DNA from: Novosphingobium sp. CF614
GTDB taxonomy: Bacteria > Pseudomonadota > Alphaproteobacteria > Sphingomonadales > Sphingomonadaceae
Length of the DNA stretch: 64,000 bases
Assembly (NCBI RefSeq): GCF_900113255.1
Contig: NZ_FOOR01000012.1
Coordinates: forward strand, 1 to 64,000
Reading direction: 5' to 3'
The translations under genes and the position numbers were made by a program. Below the pieces are notes generated by a model, which saw nothing but the letters and a program-made list of their open reading frames with translations, made no database searches and was not told the origin of the DNA. Shown in pieces: positions 8,572-17,757 of this stretch (its first letter is position 1; every line of letters begins with the position of its first letter).

Positions 8572-9765
8572 ATGCTTACCGACCTCCAGCAACAACCCGC
8601 CGACGCGCTCCTTGCGCTCATCAAGCTTCACAACACGGACCCGCGCGCCGACAAGATCGACCTTGGCGTGGGCGTGTATCGTACCGGCCAGGGGGACACC
8701 CCGGTGTTCGGGGCGATCAAGGCGGCGGAGAAGAAGCTTGTCGAGGAGCAGGACTCCAAGGCCTATCTCGGCCCCGAGGGTGACATGGGCTTCGTCGAGG
8801 CACTGATGCCTTACATCTTCGGCAAGGACAGCGCCGAGATGGCCAAAATCCTTGAAGCGGGCCGTATAGAGGGCATGCAGACCCCCGGCGGCACCGGCTC
8901 GCTGCGCCTGGCGCTCGGGATGGTGAAGCGTGCCGGCTGCAAGCGCATTATCGTCGGCAAGCCGAGCTGGCCCAACCACAACCAGATTTGCGCCGATCTT
9001 GGCCTCGGCGTCGTCGAGTTCAACCACGCCGCAGCTGACGGCACGATCGACATGGACGCGCTGCGCACCGCCATCGCGGCGAGCGAGGATGGCGACGCCA
9101 TCCTGCTGCACGGCTGCTGCCACAACCCGACCGGCATCGACTATTCGCACGCCGAGTGGGACGAGATCGCCAGTCTGCTGGCCGCCAGCAAGATCCTGCC
9201 GATCGTCGATCTTGCCTATCAGGGCCTGGGCGCGGGCATGGAGGAGGATGCCTACGGCCTTCGCCGCGTGCTCGTCTCCGTGCCCGAGGCGCTGATCTGC
9301 TATTCATGCGACAAGAATTTCGGTCTCTATCGTGACCGCGTCGGCGCGCTCTATGCGATGGTCGCCGATCCGGCTGACCTGCCCAAGGTCATGTCGAACG
9401 GCCATTCGCTGGCCCGTGCCAACTGGTCGCAGCCGCCGGACCATGGCGGCGCGGCGGTTCGCCTTGTCCTGGAGGACGAGAAGCTGACCGCGCAGTGGCT
9501 CGACGAGCTTGACCAGATGCGCGACCGCATGCGCCAGGTGCGCGCCAGGCTTGCCGCGGCGGGCAAGACCGGCGGCGTCGATCTCACGCCGATCGGCGGC
9601 CAGAACGGGCTCTTTTCGATCATTCCGTTCACGCCTGAGCAAGTGCAGGCGATGCGCACCAAGCATGGGATCTACTTCGCGGGATCGGGCCGCATCAACG
9701 TGGCCGGGTTGACGATGGGCAATATCGACCAGTTCATCGCCGCCGTCGCCGACGTGACCGGCTGA
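8572..9765 (+). CDS. Aspartate/aromatic-amino-acid aminotransferase (class I)
   Basis: 397-residue PLP enzyme of the AspC/TyrB group that transaminates aspartate, tyrosine or phenylalanine with 2-oxoglutarate. Visible features are LGVGVYRTGQGDTPV near the N-terminus, the substrate-site segment GCCHNPTGIDY, the cofactor Asp in PIVDLAYQGLG, and the Schiff-base lysine in SCDKNFGLYRDRVGAL. The ATG at 8572 was chosen because it begins at the family's usual N-terminus (LTDLQQQPADALLALI) and has GGAG/AAGG at 8552-8560 upstream. A longer frame from 8362 adds unconserved residues. Specificity between aspartate and aromatic substrates cannot be told from sequence; aromatic preference would fit the nearby trp genes only loosely. 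Confidence 0.92.
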   Translation: MLTDLQQQPADALLALIKLHNTDPRADKIDLGVGVYRTGQGDTPVFGAIKAAEKKLVEEQDSKAYLGPEGDMGFVEALMPYIFGKDSAEMAKILEAGRIEGMQTPGGTGSLRLALGMVKRAGCKRIIVGKPSWPNHNQICADLGLGVVEFNHAAADGTIDMDALRTAIAASEDGDAILLHGCCHNPTGIDYSHAEWDEIASLLAASKILPIVDLAYQGLGAGMEEDAYGLRRVLVSVPEALICYSCDKNFGLYRDRVGALYAMVADPADLPKVMSNGHSLARANWSQPPDHGGAAVRLVLEDEKLTAQWLDELDQMRDRMRQVRARLAAAGKTGGVDLTPIGGQNGLFSIIPFTPEQVQAMRTKHGIYFAGSGRINVAGLTMGNIDQFIAAVADVTG

Positions 9766-9785
9766 CACGGGATCGCGACTGACAT

Positions 9786-9818
9786 CGAAGTGGGATGAGC
9801 ATGGCTCGTTCCACTTCG
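9786..9818. terminator. Bidirectional hairpin between convergent genes
   Basis: A 15-bp stem (CGAAGTGGGATGAGC at 9786-9800 with GCTCGTTCCACTTCG at 9804-9818, including two G-U pairs) around a 3-nt loop lies exactly between the aminotransferase stop and the stop of the convergent membrane-protein gene. There is no clear T-tract on either side. Confidence 0.6.
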
Positions 9819-9819
9819 G

Positions 9820-11295
9820 TCAGGCGCCCATTCGCCCCCTGTCGGGAACGTAGACCACCACGCCGCCCAGCGCATAGATGCGCCGCCACCTGGGACTGCG
9901 GGCCAGTTCCCCGGCAAGCGGCGCGTTATGCCTCGCATCGAGCACGAACGCCGCCGGGCGCCATTTGCGCACCACGTCGACAAGCGGGACATAGCCGTTT
10001 TCGATCCCGCCGTTGTATTTCCACTCGTCGCTGGAATAGCGGTAGTACCGCCCGTCGTAGGCGACATGCCAGTCCGGCCAGCCGGTATCGATGATCGGCC
10101 CGCCGAACGGGAAGTCGCCATAGATCGTCCCCCGCACATGCTCCCGCTGGAGCCGGTCGAGCGCGGCCAGCGGCAGCGACGGATCGAAGCGCGCGGGCAC
10201 CAGCACGGGCGCCAGGGCCGCCACCAGCAGGACGGGAACCACGATCGCCGCCCGGCGCCGCGACGGGACTGTTCCGGCGCCCTCCGGCTCCGCCGACGCG
10301 CGCGCGATCACCGGCACGATCGCGACCGCCCAGAACAGCACGAAGCGATAGGCGGCAAGCGTCAACAGGAACAGGGCCAGCGCCACCGCCAGTTCCCCGG
10401 CATCCGCGCGGGCACGATTGCGCAGCACCAGCCATAGCACCAGCAGCCCGACCACGACCACACGGGCGGCATTGGCGCGGTTCGCCGGGAACCACAGCGG
10501 CAGCCACTCGCTGGCACTGATCGCCACGCTCGCCTCGGCATTTCGGGCGGAAATCGCCAGCACCGAAAAACCGTCCGGCGTCGCGAACATGGCAGCGCAG
10601 CCCAGCAGCGCGAGCGCGGTGCACGCCAGCGGAACCCGTCGCCGGCGGTGCCGCAGCCAGCCCTGCCAGTCGATCGCGGCGATCAGCCCCATGGCCATCA
10701 CCCCGACGCTGACCGACGGGTGGAGGTTCTGCCACGCCAGCAGCAACGGCGCCCCCAGCACGATGGTCAACGACGGTCGCAGATCGAGCCGCCGTAGCGC
10801 CAGCAGCAGGCCGAAACACAGTGCCGCGAAGCTTTGCGGCCGGATGCTCGCCGTCTGGAACGCGGCGGCGAAGGAAAGCACGAGCGCCAGCATCACCGCG
10901 TGGCGCGGTGCGCCGCGTGACCGGCAGGCGGCGCCCACTGCCCAGAAACCGCCCAGCCAGCACAGCGCGTCGAACACGCGCAGCAGGTCCCAGCCGCCGA
11001 GCAGGCGCACGCCGGCCATGATCGCTTGCCCCAGCCAGGCGACCGAGGGCAGCGGCTCGCCCAGGTGCAAGGCCGCGAAGGGTTCGCTACGGACCGGACC
11101 GTGCCGCGCGAGGGCCAGTTCGCCCAGCTTGAGCTGCCAGAAGATGTCGACGTCCCAGATCTTGCGCAGCAGCAACGCCAGCAGCATCGCCGCCGGCACC
11201 AGCGTGAGCACCGGCCCAGGCACCGACGCAGGCAACCAACCGGTCAAGCCCGGTTCACTGCTCTTGTCACGTTGCGGCAGCGCCACGTCCTGCAA
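9820..11295 (-). CDS. Polytopic inner-membrane protein, GT-C-like, unknown function
   Basis: 491-residue protein with about ten hydrophobic segments and a soluble C-terminal part (about residues 375-491). Early motifs KIWDVDIFWQLKLGELAL and RSEPFAALHLGEPLPS recall membrane glycosyltransferase-fold (GT-C) proteins, where acidic residues sit in the first periplasmic loop. The C-terminal part contains GTIYGDFPFGGPIIDTGWPD and VAYDGRYYRYSSDEW, a pattern seen in unnamed membrane proteins related to oligosaccharyl/mannosyl transferases. The frame starts at a TTG (11295) preceded by AAAGGGAA; a GTG at 11286 is an alternative. No partner genes suggest a substrate. Function is not assigned. Confidence 0.7.
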   Translation of the reverse strand: MQDVALPQRDKSSEPGLTGWLPASVPGPVLTLVPAAMLLALLLRKIWDVDIFWQLKLGELALARHGPVRSEPFAALHLGEPLPSVAWLGQAIMAGVRLLGGWDLLRVFDALCWLGGFWAVGAACRSRGAPRHAVMLALVLSFAAAFQTASIRPQSFAALCFGLLLALRRLDLRPSLTIVLGAPLLLAWQNLHPSVSVGVMAMGLIAAIDWQGWLRHRRRRVPLACTALALLGCAAMFATPDGFSVLAISARNAEASVAISASEWLPLWFPANRANAARVVVVGLLVLWLVLRNRARADAGELAVALALFLLTLAAYRFVLFWAVAIVPVIARASAEPEGAGTVPSRRRAAIVVPVLLVAALAPVLVPARFDPSLPLAALDRLQREHVRGTIYGDFPFGGPIIDTGWPDWHVAYDGRYYRYSSDEWKYNGGIENGYVPLVDVVRKWRPAAFVLDARHNAPLAGELARSPRWRRIYALGGVVVYVPDRGRMGA

Positions 11296-11403
11296 TCACG
11301 TTCCCTTTCCGCGCCGGGCCTTTCCGCGCTGGCGCCCGCACCAGGGCAGGCACCATGGATCGAAGGAAGCGCAGTTTTCGCACGGACTCGAGCGCCCGGG
11401 CAA

Positions 11404-11439
11404 CCGGCCCGGGGAAAACCGGCCCGGGGAAAACCGGCC
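11404..11439. repeat. 15-bp tandem repeat, 2.4 copies
   Basis: The unit CCGGCCCGGGGAAAA occurs at 11404-11418 and 11419-11433, with a partial third copy at 11434-11439, immediately downstream of the folE stop codon. The repeat is self-complementary in its CCGG-CCCGGG part and may form a small hairpin that helps transcription termination. Confidence 0.7.
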
Positions 11440-11442
11440 GCG

Positions 11443-12051
11443 TCAATAGCCCATCAGGCTGAGCACTTCCTTGCGGGAACGTTCGTCCGTCAGGAACGTG
11501 CCCATCATCCGGCTGGTAATCATGCCGACGCCGGGCGTGCGCACGCCGCGCGCGGTCATGCAGGCATGGCTCGCCTCGATCACCACCGCCACGCCGTGCG
11601 GCTGGAGGTTTTCCCAGATGCACTGAGCCACTTCTGCGGTCAGGCGCTCCTGGATCTGCAGCCGCCGGGCGAAGCCGTGCAGAACACGGGCGAGCTTGGA
11701 GATGCCGACCACGTGGTCGCGCGGCAGATAGGCGATCGCCGCCTTGCCGATGATCGGCGCCAGGTGATGCTCGCAGTGCGACTGGAACGGGATGTCCTTG
11801 AGCAGGACCACCTCGTCATAGCCGCCCACTTCCTCGAAAATGCGCGAAAGGTGGACCGCCGGGTCTTCCTGGTAGCCTTGGCAATATTCCTTCCAGGCCC
11901 GGGCGACGCGCTTGGGCGTATCGCGCAGCCCCTCGCGCGCCGGGTCGTCGCCGGTCCAGCGCAGCAGCGTGCGAATGGCTTCCTGCACCTCTTCGGGTAC
12001 GGCCGGCTTGCCGAGCGGGTTGTCTTCGTCGGGTCCGACCAGGCTGCTCAT
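11443..12051 (-). CDS. folE: GTP cyclohydrolase I
   Basis: 202-residue FolE, first enzyme of tetrahydrofolate synthesis (GTP to 7,8-dihydroneopterin triphosphate plus formate). Zinc and active-site signatures are present: FQSHCEHHLAPIIGKAAIAY (Cys and His ligands) and the second Cys in ASHACMTARG. QIQERLT and GVRTPG match the family, and length is normal. The ATG overlaps the stop codon of the upstream phospholipase D gene (ATGA at 12048-12051), so expression is probably coupled to it. folC, also needed for folate, lies nearby at 17758-19095 but in a different operon. Confidence 0.97.
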   Translation of the reverse strand: MSSLVGPDEDNPLGKPAVPEEVQEAIRTLLRWTGDDPAREGLRDTPKRVARAWKEYCQGYQEDPAVHLSRIFEEVGGYDEVVLLKDIPFQSHCEHHLAPIIGKAAIAYLPRDHVVGISKLARVLHGFARRLQIQERLTAEVAQCIWENLQPHGVAVVIEASHACMTARGVRTPGVGMITSRMMGTFLTDERSRKEVLSLMGY

Positions 12052-13586
12052 CCCTTTATACTCCTTCTCAATCTCTTCATCAGGCGCATGCGCATCAGTT
12101 GCCCCTTGCGCCGGAACAACCCGCGCCGCTCGATCGGTTCGAACATTTCTCCGGGGCGTTCCGGATCGAGCACGCCGCTGTCGCCCAGCGCTCTTTCAGC
12201 TTCCGAGAGAGATTTCAAGGGCAACGGCTTTAGGCACTTGCCAGTCACGGCCAGCGCATCGATCACGGCCGCCATCGATCCGCGGCGCGCAATCCCCTCG
12301 GCGATCACCTCCTCGCTTACGCCGCAATGTTCCGCCAGCAGCCGCACGCGCAGCCTGGCGATGGCCGGGCCGACGTGCGCGTTCGCGCGCCGCGCGGTGT
12401 CGATGAAGACATCGCATTCGCTATCCAGGCCCATCGAGCGGTTGTTCATGTTGGCCGATCCCACGCGCAGGATCTCGTCATCGACGATCGTCAGCTTGGC
12501 ATGGACGTAGATCGGCGTGCCGTCGGTGGCGAACGGGCTGTAGACGTGGAAGCGGCCCGCGTGGTCCGCATCCCGCAGCGTTTCGACCAGCGCGACCCGC
12601 GCCGTGTCCATCGCCACCTGCTCCAGCCAGCCATGAGCGCTGACCGGGCTGACGAGGATGAATTCGGGCGGATCGGGTTCGACCAGGCGCTCGCAGATCA
12701 CTTCGGCGATCGCGCGTGAGGCGAAGTATTGCGTTTCGGCATAGACGAAGCGCCTGGCCCGCCGGATCTGCTCGATGAAGAGCTGCTCGATCTCGGTGAT
12801 CTGGGGACTGTCGCCATATGCGGCGCTGGTGCGGGCGATGCCGATCTCGACGTTCTCGAATTCCGCTTCGAGGGTTTCGGGCCAGGGCGTGGTGTCCTGC
12901 TCTTCGCACGGAGCCAGCGCCCTGCCTCCCGCGATACGCCAGCGTTCCCGGCCGAGCGTACCCAGCGCGGCGGCGACTTCGCCTTCCATCACCATGGTAA
13001 CGTCGTGCCACGGGCCATAGGGGCGCCCGGTCGGACTGCGCCGGCGCCGGTCGCGCGGGAAGTGCCGGGGCGTGTCCCAGCGATTGGAGGTCATGTCGAT
13101 GCCCCCGCAGGCGGCGAACACATCGTCGATGACCACGATCTTCTGGTGATGGCTGCAGCCCACCGGGTGCGCCGAATCGAACTTGAAATCGATCCGCCTG
13201 CGCAGCGCCCAGCGCACGAGGTCGAACAGCATGGTGCCGCGAAACAGGTACTTCAGGAAGGCGAAGTTCCACTTGAGCAGCAATATCTCGAGCCGCGGAT
13301 TATGCTTGACCAGCCAGACGATGTAGGAGCCCAGCCGCGCCGGAAAGCGTACCTTGCGGCCGCGCTGCCACCAGCGCCGCCCGGACGGCAGCAGGATTCG
13401 CGAATCGAAATCCCAGCCGATCAGGAAAATGCGCTGGTTCGCCCGGTCCATGGCCACGCGAATGAGGCCGAAATAGTCGGCCGCGTCGATCACCAGGCGG
13501 GCGCGGCGCGCCATGGCGTATCGCCATACCGATGCCGAAGCCGCCGCGCCTACTTCGGCTTCATTGCCAGGCTCCTCGTTCATCAC
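12048..13586 (-). CDS. Phospholipase D-like protein (two HKD motifs)
   Basis: 512-residue protein with both catalytic HxKx4D motifs of the phospholipase D superfamily: HHQKIVVIDD near residue 145 and VHAKLTIVDD near residue 365, each followed by the expected Gly/Asn-rich strand (CGGIDM; GSANMNNRSM). There is no signal peptide or membrane anchor, so it may act on the inner face of the membrane. The C-terminus is strongly basic (RRKGQLMRMRLMKRLRRS), which could bind anionic lipid. PLD proteins of this size hydrolyse or transphosphatidylate phospholipids; cardiolipin synthase activity is possible but not shown. Overlaps folE by 4 bp, with no obvious functional link. Confidence 0.9.
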   Translation of the reverse strand: MMNEEPGNEAEVGAAASASVWRYAMARRARLVIDAADYFGLIRVAMDRANQRIFLIGWDFDSRILLPSGRRWWQRGRKVRFPARLGSYIVWLVKHNPRLEILLLKWNFAFLKYLFRGTMLFDLVRWALRRRIDFKFDSAHPVGCSHHQKIVVIDDVFAACGGIDMTSNRWDTPRHFPRDRRRRSPTGRPYGPWHDVTMVMEGEVAAALGTLGRERWRIAGGRALAPCEEQDTTPWPETLEAEFENVEIGIARTSAAYGDSPQITEIEQLFIEQIRRARRFVYAETQYFASRAIAEVICERLVEPDPPEFILVSPVSAHGWLEQVAMDTARVALVETLRDADHAGRFHVYSPFATDGTPIYVHAKLTIVDDEILRVGSANMNNRSMGLDSECDVFIDTARRANAHVGPAIARLRVRLLAEHCGVSEEVIAEGIARRGSMAAVIDALAVTGKCLKPLPLKSLSEAERALGDSGVLDPERPGEMFEPIERRGLFRRKGQLMRMRLMKRLRRSIKG

Positions 13587-13682
13587 CCGCCTTGCTGGAT
13601 CAGCGACCTCTTCGGATCAAGTCCCTGATGACAACGCACAAACACGCGGCTTGATGCCTCGGGCCCAATAATCCCCCGGACC

Positions 13683-14117
13683 TCAATTCAGCATCATCTC
13701 GCGCGATTCGATATTGTAGCCAACCAGCGTGAGCTTGTTGCCCTCTCCCTTGCGGTAGACGAACTGTTCGGCGCCGCTGCCTTTCTCGAACCTGGTCTGC
13801 ATGGTCAGCGTCAGGAAGGTGCCGCCGGTGGTGGCGTTGGCGTTCCAGCCGGTCTGCTCGCTGGATTTCACCTTGCCAAGCTTGCGGTGCACCGCTTCGA
13901 GCAGCTGGCCGAACTGCTCGGCGCCGGTGGCCTTGCGCAGTTCGGGATCGGCCTGCGCCCACAGGCGTTGCCACTGCCCGGCATCCAGCGCGGCATGAAA
14001 CCGGTCGACTTCGACCGAGGCTTCCTTGAACGATTCCTGCACCCCGCAGCCGGCAAGCATCGCGCCGGACATTGCGAGAGCGGCAAATGCGACTAGATAG
14101 CGCGCGAACGTCCTCAT
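13683..14117 (-). CDS. Putative lipoprotein, about 144 residues, unknown function
   Basis: The signal peptide ends in a lipobox (SGAMLAGCGVQ), so the mature protein is probably lipid-anchored at Cys. The rest (about 115 residues) alternates helices and strands, FHAALDAGQWQRLWAQADPELR then TFLTLTMQTRFEKGSG and EQFVYRKGEGNKLTLVGYNI. This pattern resembles small DUF4019/DUF3887-like, NTF2-fold lipoproteins; the domain name is a guess. The ATG at 14117 is preferred over an upstream in-frame start that would overlap the divergent trpF start and spoil the signal peptide. Divergent from trpF, 41 bp apart. Confidence 0.75.
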   Translation of the reverse strand: MRTFARYLVAFAALAMSGAMLAGCGVQESFKEASVEVDRFHAALDAGQWQRLWAQADPELRKATGAEQFGQLLEAVHRKLGKVKSSEQTGWNANATTGGTFLTLTMQTRFEKGSGAEQFVYRKGEGNKLTLVGYNIESREMMLN

Positions 14118-14158
14118 CGGCGCCAGACTAGCCGGAAGCGGAAAGAACACAAGAAAGC

Positions 14159-14800
14159 ATGACCACCCCAGCAATCAAGATCTGCGGCCTGACCACGCCC
14201 GACGCGGTCGACGCGGTGGTCAAGGCGCGCGCGGATTTTGCCGGCCTGGTGTTCCATCCGCCCAGCCCGCGCCATCTCAAGCTTGACGCAGCGGCGGCGC
14301 TGGCGGCCAGGGCACAGGGCCATGTCCGCCGTGTCGGGCTGTTCGTCGATGCCGACGATGCCGTGCTGGGCGAAACGATCGCGGCGACCGGCATCGATCT
14401 TCTGCAATTACAGGGCAGCGAAACGCCGGCGCGAGTGGCGCAAGTCAAGGCGCGCTTCGGGTTGCCGGTATGGAAGGCGCTGCCGATCGCCGCGCGCGCC
14501 GACCTGGATCGGGCCGCGGCCTATGCCGAAGTCGCGGACATGGTGCTGCTCGACGCCAAGACACCCAAGGGCGCGCTGCCCGGCGGCCTCGGGCTGTCGT
14601 TCGACTGGTCGCTGCTGGTCGGATGGAAAGCGCCTTGCCCATGGGGACTTGCGGGCGGCCTCGCCCCCGGCAACGTCGCCGAAGCGATCCGCTTGACGGG
14701 CGCCCCGCTCGTCGATGTCTCATCGGGCGTGCAAAGCTCGCCGGCGGTCAAGGACCCCGCCAAGATTGCCGCCTTCTGTGCGGCCGTGCGGGGAGCATAG
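14159..14800 (+). CDS. trpF: Phosphoribosylanthranilate isomerase
   Basis: 213-residue TrpF, the (beta/alpha)8 enzyme converting N-(5'-phosphoribosyl)anthranilate to CdRP in tryptophan synthesis. Family marks are KICGLTTPDAV (catalytic Cys) at the N-terminus, LLQLQGSETP, the catalytic Asp in VLLDAKTP, the phosphate-binding LAGGLAPGNV and the terminal DVSSGVQSS. Usual length. The trpB-trpA pair follows about 870 bp downstream, separated by an opposing outer-membrane protein gene, so the classical trpFBA operon is interrupted here. Confidence 0.96.
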   Translation: MTTPAIKICGLTTPDAVDAVVKARADFAGLVFHPPSPRHLKLDAAAALAARAQGHVRRVGLFVDADDAVLGETIAATGIDLLQLQGSETPARVAQVKARFGLPVWKALPIAARADLDRAAAYAEVADMVLLDAKTPKGALPGGLGLSFDWSLLVGWKAPCPWGLAGGLAPGNVAEAIRLTGAPLVDVSSGVQSSPAVKDPAKIAAFCAAVRGA

Positions 14801-14804
14801 GAAA

Positions 14805-14833
14805 AGGGCGGCCCGCATGACGCGGACCGCCCT
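14805..14833 (-). terminator. Rho-independent terminator for the outer-membrane barrel gene
   Basis: The stem AGGGCGG/CCGCCCT continues into CCGC/GCGG with one mismatch. Read on the minus strand it is followed by TTTTCC, the expected U-tract, and lies about 25 bp beyond the stop of the 14859-15326 gene. It may also serve trpF from the other side. Confidence 0.75.
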
Positions 14834-14858
14834 CCTGCTCCGAACTCGGTGTATCGGA

Positions 14859-15326
14859 TCAGAACTTGAGACCGACGCCGGCCAGCACGCCGTCCGCATC
14901 GGGCGTATTGTCGCCCACCACGTAATGGCGGTATTCGAGCTTGCCGTAGAGCTTCTGGCCGATATCCTGCTGAAAGCCGCCGCCGACGGCGACCGACTCG
15001 TTGCAGGTCGAACAGAACTTGGTCTGATAGTCGGACAAGGCGTAGAGCTTGCCGCCGGTGCCGGTCTTGACGCCGACGCGGCCGCCGAGGCCCCAGGAAA
15101 CGCGCGTGTCGGAAGTCAGCAGCTTGTCCGCCGACACGTCGACACCGGCGAACAGCTTGTCGCCCAGGTCGAAGTCATAGCCGCCGGCAACGCCCGCGAT
15201 CGCTTCGGTATCGCCGTGGTTCCAGACGACACCGCCGCGAGTCTCCACGCGAACCTCATTGGCTAGCGCCGGGGTAGCAAGCACGGCCCCGGCGGCCGCC
15301 GCGAGCGAAAGGATGGCAATACGCAT
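14859..15326 (-). CDS. Small outer-membrane beta-barrel protein
   Basis: 155-residue protein with a signal peptide (ILSLAAAAGAVLATPALA, cut before NEVRVE) and alternating amphipathic strands (GGVVWNHGDTEAIAGVAGGYDF, YGKLEYRHYVV) ending in LAGVGLKF with terminal Phe. This is consistent with a porin/opacity-like 8-strand barrel. Two Cys lie close together in FCSTCNES. The ATG at 15326 is chosen for its signal peptide and GGAG about 10 nt upstream; a longer frame from 15479 is not supported. It opposes trpF and has its own terminator. Specific function unknown. Confidence 0.85.
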   Translation of the reverse strand: MRIAILSLAAAAGAVLATPALANEVRVETRGGVVWNHGDTEAIAGVAGGYDFDLGDKLFAGVDVSADKLLTSDTRVSWGLGGRVGVKTGTGGKLYALSDYQTKFCSTCNESVAVGGGFQQDIGQKLYGKLEYRHYVVGDNTPDADGVLAGVGLKF

Positions 15327-15670
15327 AATCGATACTCCAGATAATCTCCCGGCTGACCGGGGAAGCTTCCGGCTAGAACCGCCGCGCTTGCCGATGGATG
15401 AACCAATCAGGGCATTTTCGGGGCAATTGGTCGCAAGGTGACGCAGACTTGCAACAATCGCGATACAATTAAAACTCAACGATATTTTTCAACAGTTCGG
15501 CGTATTTTCCCGGCTCGTTCAGCGGCTGGCAAGCTACCTCCTTCCCGCCGCTCCGATCGGCCACAGACGGGCCGGCTGCGGGCGCCGGACGGGATGGATC
15601 CGATCGCCCGGGCCGGCCGGCCAATGCCGCTCTGGACAAGCGCCGGAGCCTCTGCCAAGCGCCGCGGATC

Positions 15671-16975
15671 ATGACTGCCCAACCGCCCCTGAACAGCCCC
15701 CTGAACAGCCCCACGAGCAGCCCCACGAACAGGCCCGCAAACTCGTTGCGCATGCTGCCCGACGAAACCGGCCACTTCGGCCGGTTCGGCGGACGCTATG
15801 TCGCGGAAACGCTGATGCCGCTGATCCTCGATCTTGAGGCGGAATATCGCAAGGCAAGGCAGGACCCGGCATTCCAGGCAGAGTTCGACGATCTGCTCAA
15901 GCACTTCGTCGGCCGGCCCAGCCCGCTCTACCATGCCCCCCGCATGACCGAGCACTTCCGGGCGCTGGCGCCGGCGGGCCCCAATGGAGAAAAGCGGGGC
16001 CCGAAGATCTACTTCAAGCGCGAGGATCTCAACCACACCGGCGCGCACAAGATCAACAACTGCATCGGGCAGATCCTGCTCGCCATGCGCATGGGCAAGA
16101 CGCGGATCATAGCCGAAACCGGCGCCGGCCAGCACGGCGTCGCCACCGCCACCGTCGCGGCGCGCTTCGGCCTGCCCTGCGTGATCTTCATGGGCGCCAA
16201 GGACGTCGAGCGGCAGAAGCCCAACGTCTTTCGCATGAAGTTGCTGGGCGCCGAGGTGGTGCCCGTGACGAGCGGCGCCGAAACGCTCAAGGACGCGATG
16301 AACGAGGCGCTGCGCGACTGGGTCGCCAATGTGCATGACACCTTCTACATCATCGGCACGGCGGCAGGCCCCCATCCCTATCCCGAGCTGGTGCGCGATT
16401 TCCAGAGCGTGATCGGCACCGAGACCCGCGAACAGATCATGGAACTTGAAGGCCGCCTGCCCGACATGCTGGTGGCGGCGGTGGGCGGCGGCTCGAACGC
16501 GATCGGCATGTTCCACCCCTTCCTGGACGATCCCGAAGTGGCGATGGTCGGCATCGAAGCGGCAGGCCACGGCATCGAAAGCGGCCAGCACGCGGCCAGC
16601 CTCACCGGCGGGCGGCCCGGCATCCTCCACGGCAACAAGACCTATCTCTTGCAGGACGAGGACGGCCAGATCACCGAAGCGCATTCGATCTCGGCGGGGC
16701 TGGACTATCCCGGCCTCGGCCCGGAGCATTCCTGGCTGCATGAAAGCGGCCGCGTCCGCTACGTGCCGATCACCGATGACGAGGCGCTCGAAGCCTTCCA
16801 GCTCTGCTGCGCGCTGGAGGGCATCATCCCGGCCCTGGAAAGTGCCCACGCACTGGCCGCCCTGCCCCGGCTGACCGCCGAGCTGGACAAGGACAGCATC
16901 CTCGTCGTCAACGTTTCGGGGCGCGGGGACAAGGACATCTTCACCGTGGCGGATGCGCTGGGGGTGGAGCTTTGA
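15671..16975 (+). CDS. trpB: Tryptophan synthase beta chain
   Basis: 434-residue TrpB, the PLP subunit joining indole and serine to tryptophan. The PLP lysine lies in [10 protein letters not shown], with [10 protein letters not shown], the phosphate loop VGGGSNAIG and the C-terminal SGRGDKD all present. It forms the alpha2-beta2 complex with TrpA, encoded 1 nt downstream. The N-terminus carries an unusual four-unit repeat ([16 protein letters not shown]) before the family start at about [19 protein letters not shown], and an extra loop ([12 protein letters not shown]) lies near residue 100. An internal ATG at 15752 would remove the repeat segment. Confidence 0.96.
   Translation: MTAQPPLNSPLNSPTSSPTNRPANSLRMLPDETGHFGRFGGRYVAETLMPLILDLEAEYRKARQDPAFQAEFDDLLKHFVGRPSPLYHAPRMTEHFRALAPAGPNGEKRGPKIYFKREDLNHTGAHKINNCIGQILLAMRMGKTRIIAETGAGQHGVATATVAARFGLPCVIFMGAKDVERQKPNVFRMKLLGAEVVPVTSGAETLKDAMNEALRDWVANVHDTFYIIGTAAGPHPYPELVRDFQSVIGTETREQIMELEGRLPDMLVAAVGGGSNAIGMFHPFLDDPEVAMVGIEAAGHGIESGQHAASLTGGRPGILHGNKTYLLQDEDGQITEAHSISAGLDYPGLGPEHSWLHESGRVRYVPITDDEALEAFQLCCALEGIIPALESAHALAALPRLTAELDKDSILVVNVSGRGDKDIFTVADALGVEL
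15689..15736 (+). repeat. 12-bp minisatellite in the trpB 5' end
   Basis: Four in-frame 12-bp units: CTGAACAGCCCC twice exactly (15689-15700 and 15701-15712), then ACGAGCAGCCCC and the diverged ACGAACAGGCCC. It encodes an [12 protein letters not shown] stretch outside the conserved TrpB fold. Confidence 0.85.
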
Positions 16976-16976
16976 A

Positions 16977-17753
16977 ATGACCCGCTTCGAAACCGCCTTC
17001 GCCAAAGGCCCCGCGCTCGTCTGCTTCATCACCGCCGGTGACGGCGACACCGCCGCCAACCTCGACGCGCTGGTCGAGGGCGGCGCCGACGTGATCGAGC
17101 TGGGCATGCCCTTCACCGATCCCATGGCCGATGGCCCGGCGATCCAGGAAGCCAACTTGCGCAGCCTTGCCAAGGGCACCCGCACCGCCGACATCTTCCG
17201 CATTGCCGCCGCTTTCCGCGCGCGCCACCCGCATGTGCCGCTGGTGCTGATGGGCTATGCCAACCCGATGACGATCCGCGGCCCCGAATGGTTCGCCGCC
17301 GAATGCGCCAAGGCCGGGGTAGACGGCGTGATCTGCGTCGACATCCCGCCCGAGGAAGACGCCGAACTCGGTCCGGCGCTGCGCGGCAAGGGTGTCTCGC
17401 TGATCCGCCTTGCCACCCCCACCACCGATGCTGCCCGGCTGCCCGCGGTTCTCCGTGGCTCCTCGGGCTTCCTCTATTACGTCTCCGTCGCGGGCATCAC
17501 CGGCATGCAGCAGGCCGTGCAGACCTCGATTGAAGAGGCGGTGGCGAAGCTCAAGGCGGCGTCGGCCATTCCCGTGGCGGTCGGCTTCGGCGTGCGCACG
17601 CCCGAACAGGCAAGCGCCATCGCCAGGGTCGCGGACGGCGTGGTCGTCGGCTCGGCGTTGGTCGATCTCGTCAAGCAGCACGGGGACGAGGCTGCCGGCC
17701 CCTTGCGCGAACTGACCTCGGCACTCGCCGAAGCGGTGCACTCGGCCCGCTGA
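16977..17753 (+). CDS. trpA: Tryptophan synthase alpha chain
   Basis: 258-residue TrpA, the TIM-barrel subunit that cleaves indole-3-glycerol phosphate to indole and G3P. Signatures are the catalytic Glu in DVIELGMPFTDPMADGP, the catalytic Asp in GVICVDIPPEE, YYVSVAGITG, and the phosphate-binding VGFGVRTPEQ and GVVVGSALVD. The ATG is 1 nt after the trpB stop and GGTGGAG lies within the trpB end, so the pair is translationally linked. The longer frame starting at 16953 is ruled out by this spacing. Confidence 0.97.
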   Translation: MTRFETAFAKGPALVCFITAGDGDTAANLDALVEGGADVIELGMPFTDPMADGPAIQEANLRSLAKGTRTADIFRIAAAFRARHPHVPLVLMGYANPMTIRGPEWFAAECAKAGVDGVICVDIPPEEDAELGPALRGKGVSLIRLATPTTDAARLPAVLRGSSGFLYYVSVAGITGMQQAVQTSIEEAVAKLKAASAIPVAVGFGVRTPEQASAIARVADGVVVGSALVDLVKQHGDEAAGPLRELTSALAEAVHSAR

Positions 17754-17757
17754 CGCG

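Noticed and set aside
15476-17203. 575-residue minus-strand frame opposite trpB/trpA
   Set aside because: Covers two certain genes; His/Arg/Gly-rich antisense composition and no family motif.
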